A DNA stretch of 64,000 nt, from the NCBI GenBank assembly GCA_002320245.1, contig DCKD01000087.1:148634-212633 (forward strand). Reading direction: 5' to 3'. The DNA is from Lachnospiraceae bacterium UBA1683. Lineage in GTDB: Bacteria > Bacillota > Clostridia > Lachnospirales > Lachnospiraceae. The translations under genes and the position numbers were made by a program. Below, one piece after another: positions 51,902-60,654 of the stretch. Below the pieces are notes generated by a model that saw nothing but the letters and a program-made list of their open reading frames with translations, did no database searches and had not been told where the DNA came from. Position 1 is the first letter of the stretch. Each line of letters begins with the position of its first letter.

Positions 51902-53695
51902 CTAAAAGTCCATCGCCATCCGGCTCGATTCTTCCTCATCCAGTTCTGTCACCTTCGTCTCCATCACCCGATACACCCGCTGACACAGATTCAGCACACT
52001 CGGCCGGTGTGTGGTCACGATGCAGGTCTTATTCGGCTTTTGCTCCACGATGTTGCGCAGCACTCTTCGTTCCGTTGTCACGTCCAGCGCAGAAGTAGCC
52101 TCATCCAGCAGCAGAACCGGCGCGTCCCTCAGCACAGCTCTTGCGATTGAGATTCGCTGTGCCTGTCCTTCGGACAAGCCGCGGCCACGCTCTCCCACAT
52201 TGCTGTGAATATTCTCCGGCATTTTTTCTACAAAGTCCCAGGCACAGGCAATTCTGAGTGCTTCGATGATCTCTTCGTCTGTCGCATCCTCCCGAACCAT
52301 CCGCATATTCTCTGCAATCGTTCCGGACAAGATGGTGTTCCCTTGTGGAACATAAGCAAAGAAATGTCTTGTCTCTGCGTTCATTGTAATTTCCTGTCCA
52401 TTGGAAGCGACGATCACAGCATCCCCTTTTTCCGGGCGGATCAGACCAAGTATCAGGCGGATCATGGTCGTCTTTCCTTCTCCGGATGGACCGACCAATG
52501 CCACGATTTCCCCCGGTTTTGCCTGAAATGCAGAATCGGTGATTACCCGCGTTCCTTCCACATAAGAGAAATTCACATCACGCATACGAACTTCGAATCC
52601 ATTTTCCGCCAAAGGATCCAGCTCTGTACTTTCCTGAATATGTACCTCCTTCGGAAGCTCCACCAGCTCCCGAATCCGGTGTGCAGAGACGGAACTGTTC
52701 AGAAAGGAAGGAATGATGGAGACTACATTGCTGAACGCTCCCGACAGATTACTTCTCTGCTGAAGGAACAGCGTCATCGTTCCATAGGTAATATCGCGGG
52801 TCCACAGCCGGAACAGACAGTATCCAAATGCAATAAACTGCACCATCGTTCCCATGATAGACAACACGATATTTGTTTTAATAGAAAACATGTTATATTC
52901 CAAACTGATGTCTTTGAATTTGCTCTGCCACCAGCGCATCATCCGGCTGTAATACGGTGCGATTCCGAAGGATTTAATCGTGTCAAAGTTGTAGAACGCC
53001 TCCACCTCAAAGGTCATCAGCTTACTGCTCATCTCCCGCACCTTTTTGCCGTACTCCCGCTGTTTCTTAATCATAAAGCGTGACATCAGCAGCATAAACG
53101 GTGCACTTCCAAGTGCAATCACCGCCATGATCCAGTCATAATGCAGAATCACGAAGAAGGTCGCAATAAAGTTGTAAATCGCAATCACGATGGTCGGAAG
53201 CCAGCTGATTGCATTTCCACTGACTGTACCAATGTCGCCATTAAACCGATTCAGCACATCTCCGTTGGAATACTTGTTGATCTCCAGCCAGTCTGCATCT
53301 ACGATCTTATCAAAAATATCCGCTTGAATATCGTTATTAATATAGATACCAAGCTTCGCGGAGATCCGGCTGATCATACTGCTGAACAGCAGACTAAACA
53401 AGGAACTTCCCACCATAATGATAATCAGGATCGCCAGCTTACTCGTCTTATATCCGGTAATGATATCAATCAAATATTTACTCGCCACACTGCTGACCAG
53501 TCCCATCGATGTGCTGAATATTCCAAGAAGTGTGTAGAACACAATCGCCCATTTATATCGTTTACTGTAGCTGAATATCCATTTCCAATCATCGATGATT
53601 TCGGAAAATGTTCCGTCCTTCCAGCGTGCGATCAGCACATCCAGCGATTCAAAGCCCAGATTTTGTTTTCCCTGTTCTTTCTCATTTTCGTCCAT
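51902..53695 (-). CDS. ABC transporter, fused permease and ATPase
   Basis: 597-aa half-transporter of the peptide/lipid export type. Six membrane segments (about 40-320) are followed by an ATPase domain with Walker A VGPSGEGKTT, signature LSEGQAQRISIARA, Walker B PVLLLDEATSALD and H-loop VTTHRPS. There is no N-terminal C39 peptidase, so leader removal would need a separate protease. The start at 53695 has GGAGGAA upstream; ATG 53722, overlapping the preceding stop (ATGA), is an alternative adding nine residues. Last gene of the pqqD-like operon; likely exporter of the modified products. Confidence 0.9.
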   Translation of the reverse strand: MDENEKEQGKQNLGFESLDVLIARWKDGTFSEIIDDWKWIFSYSKRYKWAIVFYTLLGIFSTSMGLVSSVASKYLIDIITGYKTSKLAILIIIMVGSSLFSLLFSSMISRISAKLGIYINNDIQADIFDKIVDADWLEINKYSNGDVLNRFNGDIGTVSGNAISWLPTIVIAIYNFIATFFVILHYDWIMAVIALGSAPFMLLMSRFMIKKQREYGKKVREMSSKLMTFEVEAFYNFDTIKSFGIAPYYSRMMRWWQSKFKDISLEYNMFSIKTNIVLSIMGTMVQFIAFGYCLFRLWTRDITYGTMTLFLQQRSNLSGAFSNVVSIIPSFLNSSVSAHRIRELVELPKEVHIQESTELDPLAENGFEVRMRDVNFSYVEGTRVITDSAFQAKPGEIVALVGPSGEGKTTMIRLILGLIRPEKGDAVIVASNGQEITMNAETRHFFAYVPQGNTILSGTIAENMRMVREDATDEEIIEALRIACAWDFVEKMPENIHSNVGERGRGLSEGQAQRISIARAVLRDAPVLLLDEATSALDVTTERRVLRNIVEQKPNKTCIVTTHRPSVLNLCQRVYRVMETKVTELDEEESSRMAMDF

Positions 53696-53718
53696 TTCTG
53701 TTCCTCCGTCCTCGTTTT

Positions 53719-54192
53719 TCATATGCTTTTTGTGAATAAGCGGATAATCGCGTACAACTTATTCACAATCCCTCGCAGCGGAATCATATTTATCCACACA
53801 TGTTCAAAGAATTCCCACCAGAAATCCCCCGGTTCCATCCATTTTCCCTTCCGCTGGATCTTCGTAATCACTGCAAAGATCTGCTGCCGCTCCACCGGAC
53901 CTTCAATCTCTTTCTGTGCATCTCCGACAATATAATATCCTTCCGGCTTCACTTTCCAGATCCGATGCATGACATATTGACCATTCAGACGCTGAAAGAA
54001 AACCATATCCCCTTTTTTCAATTCCCGGCCCGGCTTCCGGAAACAGATTTTATCACGCTGATGGATCAGGAACGGAGACATACTGCTGCCGGATATGATC
54101 ATGCTGACTTCTTTGCCTTCCTCCGTCAGTTCCTTTAACACGGAAACATATTCCCTTGTATCTACTACCTTCACTCTATCACCCTCACGCAT
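53719..54192 (-). CDS. S26-type signal-peptidase-like protein (Ser/His type)
   Basis: 157-aa protein related to signal peptidases. The catalytic Ser is in IISGSSMSPFL. The position of the general base reads GQYVMHRIW, with His instead of the usual bacterial Lys, as in SipW/ER-type enzymes; YYIVGDAQKEIEGPV follows. A weakly hydrophobic C-terminus (IPLRGIVNKLYAIIRLF) may attach it to the membrane. ATG 54192 overlaps the stop of the kinase-like gene by 8 nt; an in-frame ATG at 54255 is less likely. Similar small S24/S26 proteins accompany lasso-peptide operons. It may process the precursors. Confidence 0.75.
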   Translation of the reverse strand: MREGDRVKVVDTREYVSVLKELTEEGKEVSMIISGSSMSPFLIHQRDKICFRKPGRELKKGDMVFFQRLNGQYVMHRIWKVKPEGYYIVGDAQKEIEGPVERQQIFAVITKIQRKGKWMEPGDFWWEFFEHVWINMIPLRGIVNKLYAIIRLFTKSI

Positions 54193-55084
54193 CTTTTCTC
54201 GAATCTGTTTCCAGACATCTTTCCAGACACCGAACCGCCTCTTCGGAAATATCACACTCCTGTTTATACACAGGCACTTCCTGCAGCAGCACTTCCAATC
54301 GGTCCATCGCTTTTATCTGGAATTCACTGTTCCACCCATTCACGGTGATCTGTGCCAGCAATTCCCGTACCGCCTGAATTCCTTTCAGCGGATACACCCG
54401 ATTCTCCGTCGCCTGGGAAAGCATAACAATTGCCCGCACCGGATAGGCCTTGTTATTGCAGATCTCAGAGCTTCCGCAGATTGGCCATCCGTGCGCATAC
54501 CAGCCATCCGGCTCTCGGACAAGAAGGGATTTATCTCCATTGACCGTCCATGTCCCCCGATATGTTTCCCACTGATCTGCCTGTGTAGATTTTCCCGTCC
54601 CTGACGGTGCCGAGAACAGCACCGCCGTATCGTGATAACACATATATGCCGAATGAAGAATCCATGCATCATCCCGCATCACCTGCTTTTCCAGACAGAG
54701 TGCCGCCAAAAACACCGTATCAAACACAAGCATTTTCTCCACGCTTTTATCAAACCAGATGTGATACCGGTTGTCCTGTTCCTGTGCGCTGACCGCATAA
54801 TGCTGCTTTGCTCCGCGGAACTTCAGGAAACGACACTCTCCTTGTTCCGTCTGAAACACCGTCAGATCATCTCTGTATATCTCTCGTCCGGTTTTCATTT
54901 CCAGAAGCTGCCCTTTTATCCCTTCGATGTCATCCGTATATTCGATCTGATAGCGGATAACCTCTTCTTTTGCCCGCTCCGGCTCTGCAATCCGGAACTT
55001 CGACAGATTCTCCGGACACGGCATCTCTTCCGGCATGGTAAGCGCAATCTCTGTATGTCCGATTCTATAATTTCTTGTTACCAT
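54185..55084 (-). CDS. HPr-kinase-like protein (RiPP-associated)
   Basis: 299-aa protein related to HPr kinase/phosphorylase. P-loop SAPSGTGKSTQ, then NGDKSLL and HGWPICGSSE, as in the kinases of Firmicute lasso-peptide clusters that phosphorylate the C-terminal Ser of the precursor (paeninodin type). The N-terminal 130 residues are variable. The start at 55084 has AAAGGAAG upstream and overlaps the pqqD-like stop; ATG 55105 is less likely. The metabolic HprK is excluded by length, context and lack of the HPr-binding signature. The substrate is presumed to be the precursor pair. Confidence 0.8.
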   Translation of the reverse strand: MVTRNYRIGHTEIALTMPEEMPCPENLSKFRIAEPERAKEEVIRYQIEYTDDIEGIKGQLLEMKTGREIYRDDLTVFQTEQGECRFLKFRGAKQHYAVSAQEQDNRYHIWFDKSVEKMLVFDTVFLAALCLEKQVMRDDAWILHSAYMCYHDTAVLFSAPSGTGKSTQADQWETYRGTWTVNGDKSLLVREPDGWYAHGWPICGSSEICNNKAYPVRAIVMLSQATENRVYPLKGIQAVRELLAQITVNGWNSEFQIKAMDRLEVLLQEVPVYKQECDISEEAVRCLERCLETDSRKDA

Positions 55085-55365
55085 GTCTGATCTTCCTTTG
55101 TACATTCTGCGAATCCGTTTTGTAAAAGCGCACCGATAAATGCAACGGCATCTTTTTTTGCCGTCTCTTCATCAATCTCATAGTTATCAAGTATGAGCTG
55201 AACCATCTCTTCCAGACTGTCCACCTGTTCCAGATTCTCCCAGATAAACTTTGCCGTCTCGCTCATTGTAATCATGCCGTTGAACTCCTGAGAAGTCGCA
55301 CCCGTAGGCACCAACACACATTCCCCCGCGATTTCTCTTAATATAAATTCTTTTATTATTTTCAT
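55078..55365 (-). CDS. PqqD-like peptide recognition protein
   Basis: 95-aa stand-alone RRE-type protein: MKIIKEFILREIAGE, LVPTG, FNGMITMSETAKFIWENL and a helical C-terminus. PqqD-family proteins bind leader peptides and hand them to modifying enzymes. It is the only such domain in the window, while there are two radical SAM enzymes without one, so it probably serves both. First gene of a tightly overlapping four-gene operon controlled from 55431-55498. Confidence 0.9.
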   Translation of the reverse strand: MKIIKEFILREIAGECVLVPTGATSQEFNGMITMSETAKFIWENLEQVDSLEEMVQLILDNYEIDEETAKKDAVAFIGALLQNGFAECTKEDQTW

Positions 55366-55430
55366 AATTTTATCTTTCCTCTCTGTTTTTCTTCTGGTTC
55401 TGAACTTTCATCCATTCCTTTTTCAGGTTT

Positions 55431-55498
55431 ATGATACCATTCCCTTTTATCATTTGCAAGCCACCCGAATACATGTGAAAGCCATCTGAACACATGCC
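55431..55498 (-). promoter_or_regulatory. pqqD-like promoter with 21-bp-period direct repeats
   Basis: On the minus strand TTGCAA (55459-55454) and TATCAT (55436-55431) have a 17-bp spacer. Immediately upstream are two direct repeats, 55458-55477 and 55479-55498 (AAGCCAyCyGAAyACATG, 15 of 20 identical), 21 bp apart, that is two helical turns. This is the usual layout of sites for LytTR-family activators, and a LytTR gene is divergent. Confidence 0.7.
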
Positions 55499-55547
55499 AA
55501 ATTGTAATTTTAGGCAGTTAAATGTCACAATTTGTTGCATTTGTCAA

Positions 55548-55576
55548 TTGAAAATTCCTCCCCAGCCGAGTAAAAT
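55548..55576 (+). promoter_or_regulatory. Promoter of the LytTR regulator
   Basis: TTGAAA (55548-55553) and TAAAAT (55571-55576) with a 17-bp spacer. A dyad CAAATTGT / ACAATTTG (55498-55505 and 55527-55534) with an internal GCAGTTAAA lies upstream. Confidence 0.6.
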
Positions 55577-55632
55577 ATATATATCTAGATACATCGTAAG
55601 TTTGCTTGGTGTTTGCACGAAGGGGGGATTTT

Positions 55633-56352
55633 ATGAGAATCGGGATATGCACAGACCACCCTGAATCTGTCACACAAATTAATACACTTCTTGACGATGT
55701 TGCCAGGAATTCCGGAATCGATATTTCACAGCTTCAGATTGACCGTTTTACGGATGCGGAGTCTTTGCTATGTCAAAAAGAAGGCTATCATCTGATTTTT
55801 TTAGAAATAGAACTTCCGGCCATGAGCGGTCTTGAAGCCGCACGACAATTAAAGAGCAGCAAGGATGCTCCTCTCATTGTTCTCATATCTAAGAGTACGG
55901 AGTACTGCATGGATGCATTCGATATCGGAGTGGACGGATACCTGCGGGAGCCAATCGAACCGACAAAATTCACCAGAACGTGTATGCGGCTTCTGATCCG
56001 GCTTACACCGCCGCTCACAATGCTTCGTATCACATCGAACCGTCATGAATATCAGATACCAGTCCGGGATATCATTTACATCGAAAGCATCGGTCGCAAG
56101 TCCATCATACACACCGATCTGTTCTCCTATGATACGAATCTCGCTCTGTCCTCTCTTGAGAGGACGCTTGACACCGGATTTTTCATGCGTTGCTACCGCA
56201 GTTATCTGATCAATATGAATTATATTTCTGAGATTTTGGATAGCGATGTCAAGCTCGTAAATGGCGAATATATTCCGCTGACACTTCGAAAGCATGGACA
56301 AATGTTGCATATGTACCATCAGTTTCTCTGCGGACATACTCCTTTGAAATAA
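55633..56352 (+). CDS. LytTR-family regulator with degenerate receiver domain
   Basis: 239-aa AgrA/ComE-like protein: receiver domain (1-120) and LytTR DNA-binding domain (about 135-235; YIESIGRKSIIHT, MRCYRSYLINMNYI). The phosphoacceptor is replaced: HLIFLEIELPAMSG has Glu58 where Asp is expected. The conserved Lys is also lost (GYLREP, Glu106), and the N-terminal acidic pair reads CTDHPE. It should not be phosphorylated normally and may be constitutively active, since Glu mimics phospho-Asp. No histidine kinase is nearby. AGGGGGG precedes ATG 55633. The likely target is the pqqD-like promoter. Confidence 0.88.
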   Translation: MRIGICTDHPESVTQINTLLDDVARNSGIDISQLQIDRFTDAESLLCQKEGYHLIFLEIELPAMSGLEAARQLKSSKDAPLIVLISKSTEYCMDAFDIGVDGYLREPIEPTKFTRTCMRLLIRLTPPLTMLRITSNRHEYQIPVRDIIYIESIGRKSIIHTDLFSYDTNLALSSLERTLDTGFFMRCYRSYLINMNYISEILDSDVKLVNGEYIPLTLRKHGQMLHMYHQFLCGHTPLK

Positions 56353-56374
56353 GTGTCCTGCACATCCCGCAGCC

Positions 56375-56433
56375 AAAAAAGTCGTGCTGTCGTATCCGGC
56401 AATGATCAGCCCAATACGACAGCACGACTTTTT
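56375..56433. terminator. Bidirectional terminator between LytTR and nucleotidyltransferase genes
   Basis: AGTCGTGCTGTCGTAT and ATACGACAGCACGACT form a long perfect stem with A6 before and T5 after. Confidence 0.88.
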
Positions 56434-56443
56434 CTGCTCTTAT

Positions 56444-57679
56444 TTACTTAATTAAATGATATTCCCTCAGTAATTCCACCCTGTTCATACCGATCTCCAT
56501 ACTGCCCGGTTCTTCCTTATTCTGTTTGCCGGAGTTTCTGACATAACCGACCATCCGCATTACCCATGCGACCGGGAGAAGCCAGGGATGTCTGCCCACC
56601 CACGGATATCTCCCTTTCATATAATCACGCCCCGGAAAGAGGGACGCTTTCAGTGATGCCACCGTGTTTTTCTCACCTTTTTCCGCCGCAGCCAGTGTGA
56701 CATTGGAGCTGTGCTTGCGCTCCATCGAGCTGTCTCCATAGACACCACTGTCCAGCAGATCGATGAGCAGGTGGCTGCTATTCACCCTGTGGTTCTGCAT
56801 TTCTTCCGGATAGTGTGCTTTCTCCATCGAGAACCCGAGATATTCTCTGCCGATTTCCACCAGTCCATCCCAGAAATACTCCATCCGGAGAGCTTCCATC
56901 CTGCTGCGGATATACTTCCAGTCAATCTCCGTGCCATACCGTTCTGCCATCATCACCATATCGCACACCTGCCGGATTCCGAATCCGCTGTGAAGGAAAT
57001 GCTTCAGTGCATGACACACAAGATAGAACAAGTGCAGCGTTGGATTCAGTGTCCACACATCCGTTCCCTGAATCGTTTCTTTGACGCAGGTATCGTGTGC
57101 CGTTGCAAATTCCCGGGCAAGGTGTCCGTAAGCACCGGATTCCTCCGCAAACAATGTAAAATGTAGTTCAATGTAGCCCCCATTTGTCGGATTGATATAA
57201 GGAATCTCGTACGGAAGATGTTCCATATCCAGTTCTCCCCTCTGCATTCCCGCTTCCAGCAGCACCGCATCACACAATTCAAACTCTTCTCTGCGCACCA
57301 GCACATCCTCATCCCCGGATACCCGGTAATCCGGCATCGGATAGAGTGCTCTACAGATAATGCCTTTGACAAGCAGGGGTTTTACACCGTGCTCCCGCAG
57401 CTTTCGGTACACATCTAAGAACCCTTCCGTTCGCTGGATCTGAAACATCACTTCTTTCACAGCCCCACGCTTCCACTGTACTGCCAGAGTCCGCGTTGTT
57501 TCCCTTGACATCTGCGGTTCCCTGCGGATCATCTCGTACACTGTAGCTCCCAGCTTATGCTCTGCCGCCAGAAGATATAATCCTTTCATATCCGAAAATG
57601 TTTCCGGAAGGTGATATTCTTTTCCATGCATAAAACACTCTGCAATCCACAGTAATTCTCGCTGACTTTCATTTAACAT
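56444..57679 (-). CDS. RiPP-associated nucleotidyltransferase (NTP_transf_5 type)
   Basis: 411-aa protein of the uncharacterised nucleotidyltransferase family PF14907. The catalytic-type motif is YRVSGDEDVLVRREE, preceded by LLVKGIICRALYP and followed by YIELHFTLF. Family members occur in lasso-peptide clusters next to HPr-kinase-like genes; in one such cluster (pseudomycoidin) the enzyme reportedly adds sugar to the phosphorylated C-terminus. Here it is the last gene of module B, 86 bp after the type 1 Wzz/BY-kinase gene. GAGGGAAAG precedes ATG 57679. The substrate is inferred. Confidence 0.8.
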   Translation of the reverse strand: MLNESQRELLWIAECFMHGKEYHLPETFSDMKGLYLLAAEHKLGATVYEMIRREPQMSRETTRTLAVQWKRGAVKEVMFQIQRTEGFLDVYRKLREHGVKPLLVKGIICRALYPMPDYRVSGDEDVLVRREEFELCDAVLLEAGMQRGELDMEHLPYEIPYINPTNGGYIELHFTLFAEESGAYGHLAREFATAHDTCVKETIQGTDVWTLNPTLHLFYLVCHALKHFLHSGFGIRQVCDMVMMAERYGTEIDWKYIRSRMEALRMEYFWDGLVEIGREYLGFSMEKAHYPEEMQNHRVNSSHLLIDLLDSGVYGDSSMERKHSSNVTLAAAEKGEKNTVASLKASLFPGRDYMKGRYPWVGRHPWLLPVAWVMRMVGYVRNSGKQNKEEPGSMEIGMNRVELLREYHLIK

Positions 57680-57765
57680 CGTAATCTTTCCCTCATTCTC
57701 TTCTATCTTTCACCACTATGTTTCCGGCCTTCTATCGCGTCTTTCATCCTTCTGCCGACTCGCCC

Positions 57766-59217
57766 CTACATTTCCACGTAATCTCCGCCCTCTATATCAT
57801 TTCCTTTCTCTCCGTAAGTGCCGTATCTGCCATACTTACTTCCGTACCTTGCATATCGATAGCTTCCATAATTACCGATTGTCTGCTCCAGATCATTGAG
57901 CACTGCCCCGATAATCGGTGTTCTCGTCATCTGCAATGCCTCCAGCCCCTCCACGATCCGCTCAATCCGCGCATAATCCTGTTTCACGACATATAATACG
58001 CAATCCGCACATCTGGCGACTGTAGAAGCATCTGCCAGCATCGCCGCCGGCGGGGTATCCAGAATGACATAGTCATACATTTGCTCCAGCACTCCGACAA
58101 TATCTCCGATTCTTCCTGTACTGAGAAGCTTTGTCGGATCGCTCTGTGCTGTCCCAGCAAACAGAACAGACAGATTCCATTCTTCTATATATTGAAGCAC
58201 CTCCTCCAGTCGTTTTTCCCGTTTCAAAATATCTGTGATTCCAACTCCGTCTCTCTCTTCCAACCCCAGGACCTTTCCGATAGACGGATTCCTGAGATCC
58301 AGATCTACAAGTACAACTTTCAGGTCTCGCTCAGCCAGCGATAATGCAAGGTTCGATGCAACCGTTGATTTTCCCTCTCCCGGAATCGAGCTTGTTATCA
58401 TGATGACTCCCGCTCCGAGTTTCCGTGCATTTCTCCTCACCCGTGTACGAATTGTGCGAAATGCCTCCCGGAATCCTTCTCCTACTTTATCATTGTAAAT
58501 ATGAATATGTCGGTCAAACTCTTTGCGCCTCTTTTTAAATGTAATCTCCGGCACCACCGCGATACACGAAACACTCAAATATTTTTTGAAATCCTCTTCT
58601 CTCTGAATGGTGTGATTCGTTAATGCATAGAGAAAGGCGAATAAAACACAGATTGCAGAAGCCAAAGCCGCCCCTTTCAAAATACCCATCCGTTTATCCA
58701 GATAGTTTGTCGGTTCCGAGGCGATCGTCGGCTCATCCAGCACCTCCAGAGATATTTTTCCGAGCACATATACGCTAACTTTCGGACAGTCTGCGATCAT
58801 CGTCTTTAACACCTCATATGCCACACCTGCATCATCCGCGGTTACAGTCAATGTAAAAAAGTTCGCCGTCTCTTTGCTCTCCAGCTTGATTTCCGCCGGA
58901 AATGAATTCAGCCCCATATCATCTATTACCATATTTTTCATCACCGCTGACTGCATGATATACGGCAGACTTTCCTTCACCTGATCCGCCGCACTGGAAG
59001 ATGTCCCGCCAAGCATCGAACTGTTCTCCGTGTTTACGGAAAATGTTGCCTGACTCTGATATACAGGCTGGTAATTGAGCCTTGCGTGAATATAGAATCC
59101 GGCGGTCACCACGGCAATGCCGATCAGCATGAACAGCCAGAACTTCTTTACCGCTTTCAGGAAATCTTCCAGCACCGTCACAATATCAATTCGATTGTTC
59201 TCTTCTTTCTTATTCAT
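57766..59217 (-). CDS. Wzz/BY-kinase fusion, module B type 1
   Basis: 483-aa co-polymerase/tyrosine kinase. Membrane segments at about 32-50 and 180-200 flank the Wzz domain. The kinase has SSIPGEGKSTVASNLA, VVLVDLDLRNP and YDYVILDTPPA, and the tail YGSYRYARYGSKYGRYGTYG. Its Wzz segment (PYIMQSAVMKNMVIDDMGL) aligns with the module A type 1 protein (PYILTSGVLEDVVAEDLGL). It lies 6 bp after the type 2 gene. Probably acts on the same or a second glycopolymer. Confidence 0.88.
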   Translation of the reverse strand: MNKKEENNRIDIVTVLEDFLKAVKKFWLFMLIGIAVVTAGFYIHARLNYQPVYQSQATFSVNTENSSMLGGTSSSAADQVKESLPYIMQSAVMKNMVIDDMGLNSFPAEIKLESKETANFFTLTVTADDAGVAYEVLKTMIADCPKVSVYVLGKISLEVLDEPTIASEPTNYLDKRMGILKGAALASAICVLFAFLYALTNHTIQREEDFKKYLSVSCIAVVPEITFKKRRKEFDRHIHIYNDKVGEGFREAFRTIRTRVRRNARKLGAGVIMITSSIPGEGKSTVASNLALSLAERDLKVVLVDLDLRNPSIGKVLGLEERDGVGITDILKREKRLEEVLQYIEEWNLSVLFAGTAQSDPTKLLSTGRIGDIVGVLEQMYDYVILDTPPAAMLADASTVARCADCVLYVVKQDYARIERIVEGLEALQMTRTPIIGAVLNDLEQTIGNYGSYRYARYGSKYGRYGTYGEKGNDIEGGDYVEM

Positions 59218-59223
59218 CTTGCA

Positions 59224-60642
59224 CTACGCCTGCTCCTTTGATTCTTTCTGTTTTTTGTAGTAACCATAGCCATAACCGTACCGCTGCCGGTATCCATCCG
59301 AATACGGAACTGCTCCGTCCAGAAGTCCGTTCTCCACATCATTGAGCACACAGCCCAGCAGCACACAGCCGCTGCTCTTCACAATATCAACAGCATCATT
59401 GATGTCTTTGACTTTTGCCCCGTTCTGACGTACCACAAGAAGTGCTGAGTCCGCATACTGCAGCATTTCTTCTGTATCTGCTGCAAGATACAGAGGCGGA
59501 GTGTCCAGAATCACATAATCCACATCATCTGCAAGCTGATCGAATACCTGACCTGCCGCCCTGCTCACCAGCAGTTTTGTCGCATTTTTATAGCTCCGGC
59601 TTCCTCCCAGAAGAAGAAGTCCATCCTCACTGACTTTCCGCACTGCATCTTCCATGTTTCCCTTTCCTGCAAGTACATCTCCGATCTGTATACTGTCTCT
59701 TCCATAAGTCTGTCCAAGCAGCTTGAACTGCGCAGGCTTCCGGAGATCCACATCCACAAGCAGTACACGTTTGCCCCGCTTTGCAAGAGAAAGCGCCAGA
59801 TTGACAGAAACCGTGGACTTTCCTTCATTTTCCTGAACACTCGTCACCAGAATCACCTTCTGGTTCTTCCGTGCCACCTTATACTCCAGTTTCATACAAA
59901 GCTTCTGGAATGTCTCCGTATATCCGAAGCTTGTCACCGGACTCGTCACAAGAATTCCTGTTTTCTTTTTCTTGTGCGGCAAAATATGAAATCCTTTCTT
60001 CATATTTTCATGGTAAACAGCACCGAACAGCTTCGTATCCAGTTTCTTCTCTACCTGCTCTTCGCTCTTGATATCATCTCTGAAATAAAAATAAAACGCA
60101 AGTATGGATGCAATTCCTGCAACGGTACCGAGAAATATCTTTCCCAGCACGTTCCACTCATCATATGCTTCTGTCGCCTGCATCGGCACCTGCGGCTCCT
60201 CCAGCACCTGCAGCACCATATTGACAAGCAGCTGAGCGGAAACATTTTCATAATTATCCAGTATTCCGTTCATCACAAGCATCGCATCCTGCGGAGCAGA
60301 AGCCTGTACCTTCAGGGTAATCATATTCGTGTTTGGAATATTCGCACACGAAATCGTTCCCGGCAGGGACTCTACCCCCATCGCCTGTGCCACCTTTTTC
60401 TGCAGTACACTGCTTGTGATGACTTCCCGGAACACTTCCGCTGTTTCCTGCGCGCTGTTTACGCTGCTCCCCGCACTTTTATTATACACGACGATAATCG
60501 CCTGCGTCTCAAACTGCGGCCGGTAAATTCTGCTTGCGACAATTCCAAGCCCAAATGCCGCAATCAGCCCCGCCATCACAATGATCGTCCAATATTTCAG
60601 AATCTGCCTGATACTATTGGTAAAATATATCTGTTCTGTCAT
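59224..60642 (-). CDS. Wzz/BY-kinase fusion, module B type 2
   Basis: 472-aa protein with membrane segments at about 15-35 and 165-185, Walker A SVQENEGKSTVSVNLA, Walker A' LLVDVDLRKP, Walker B DYVILDTPPL and tail YGYGYGYY. It matches module A type 2 in order, length and the ENEGKST loop. Twelve bp separate it from the DUF5011-type gene upstream. Confidence 0.87.
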   Translation of the reverse strand: MTEQIYFTNSIRQILKYWTIIVMAGLIAAFGLGIVASRIYRPQFETQAIIVVYNKSAGSSVNSAQETAEVFREVITSSVLQKKVAQAMGVESLPGTISCANIPNTNMITLKVQASAPQDAMLVMNGILDNYENVSAQLLVNMVLQVLEEPQVPMQATEAYDEWNVLGKIFLGTVAGIASILAFYFYFRDDIKSEEQVEKKLDTKLFGAVYHENMKKGFHILPHKKKKTGILVTSPVTSFGYTETFQKLCMKLEYKVARKNQKVILVTSVQENEGKSTVSVNLALSLAKRGKRVLLVDVDLRKPAQFKLLGQTYGRDSIQIGDVLAGKGNMEDAVRKVSEDGLLLLGGSRSYKNATKLLVSRAAGQVFDQLADDVDYVILDTPPLYLAADTEEMLQYADSALLVVRQNGAKVKDINDAVDIVKSSGCVLLGCVLNDVENGLLDGAVPYSDGYRQRYGYGYGYYKKQKESKEQA

Positions 60643-60654
60643 TTTTCTTCCAAC

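Noticed and set aside
54185..55084. Metabolic HPr kinase/phosphorylase
   Set aside because: The P-loop is shared, but the conserved HPr-binding signature and usual neighbours are missing, and the gene is embedded in a peptide-maturation operon.
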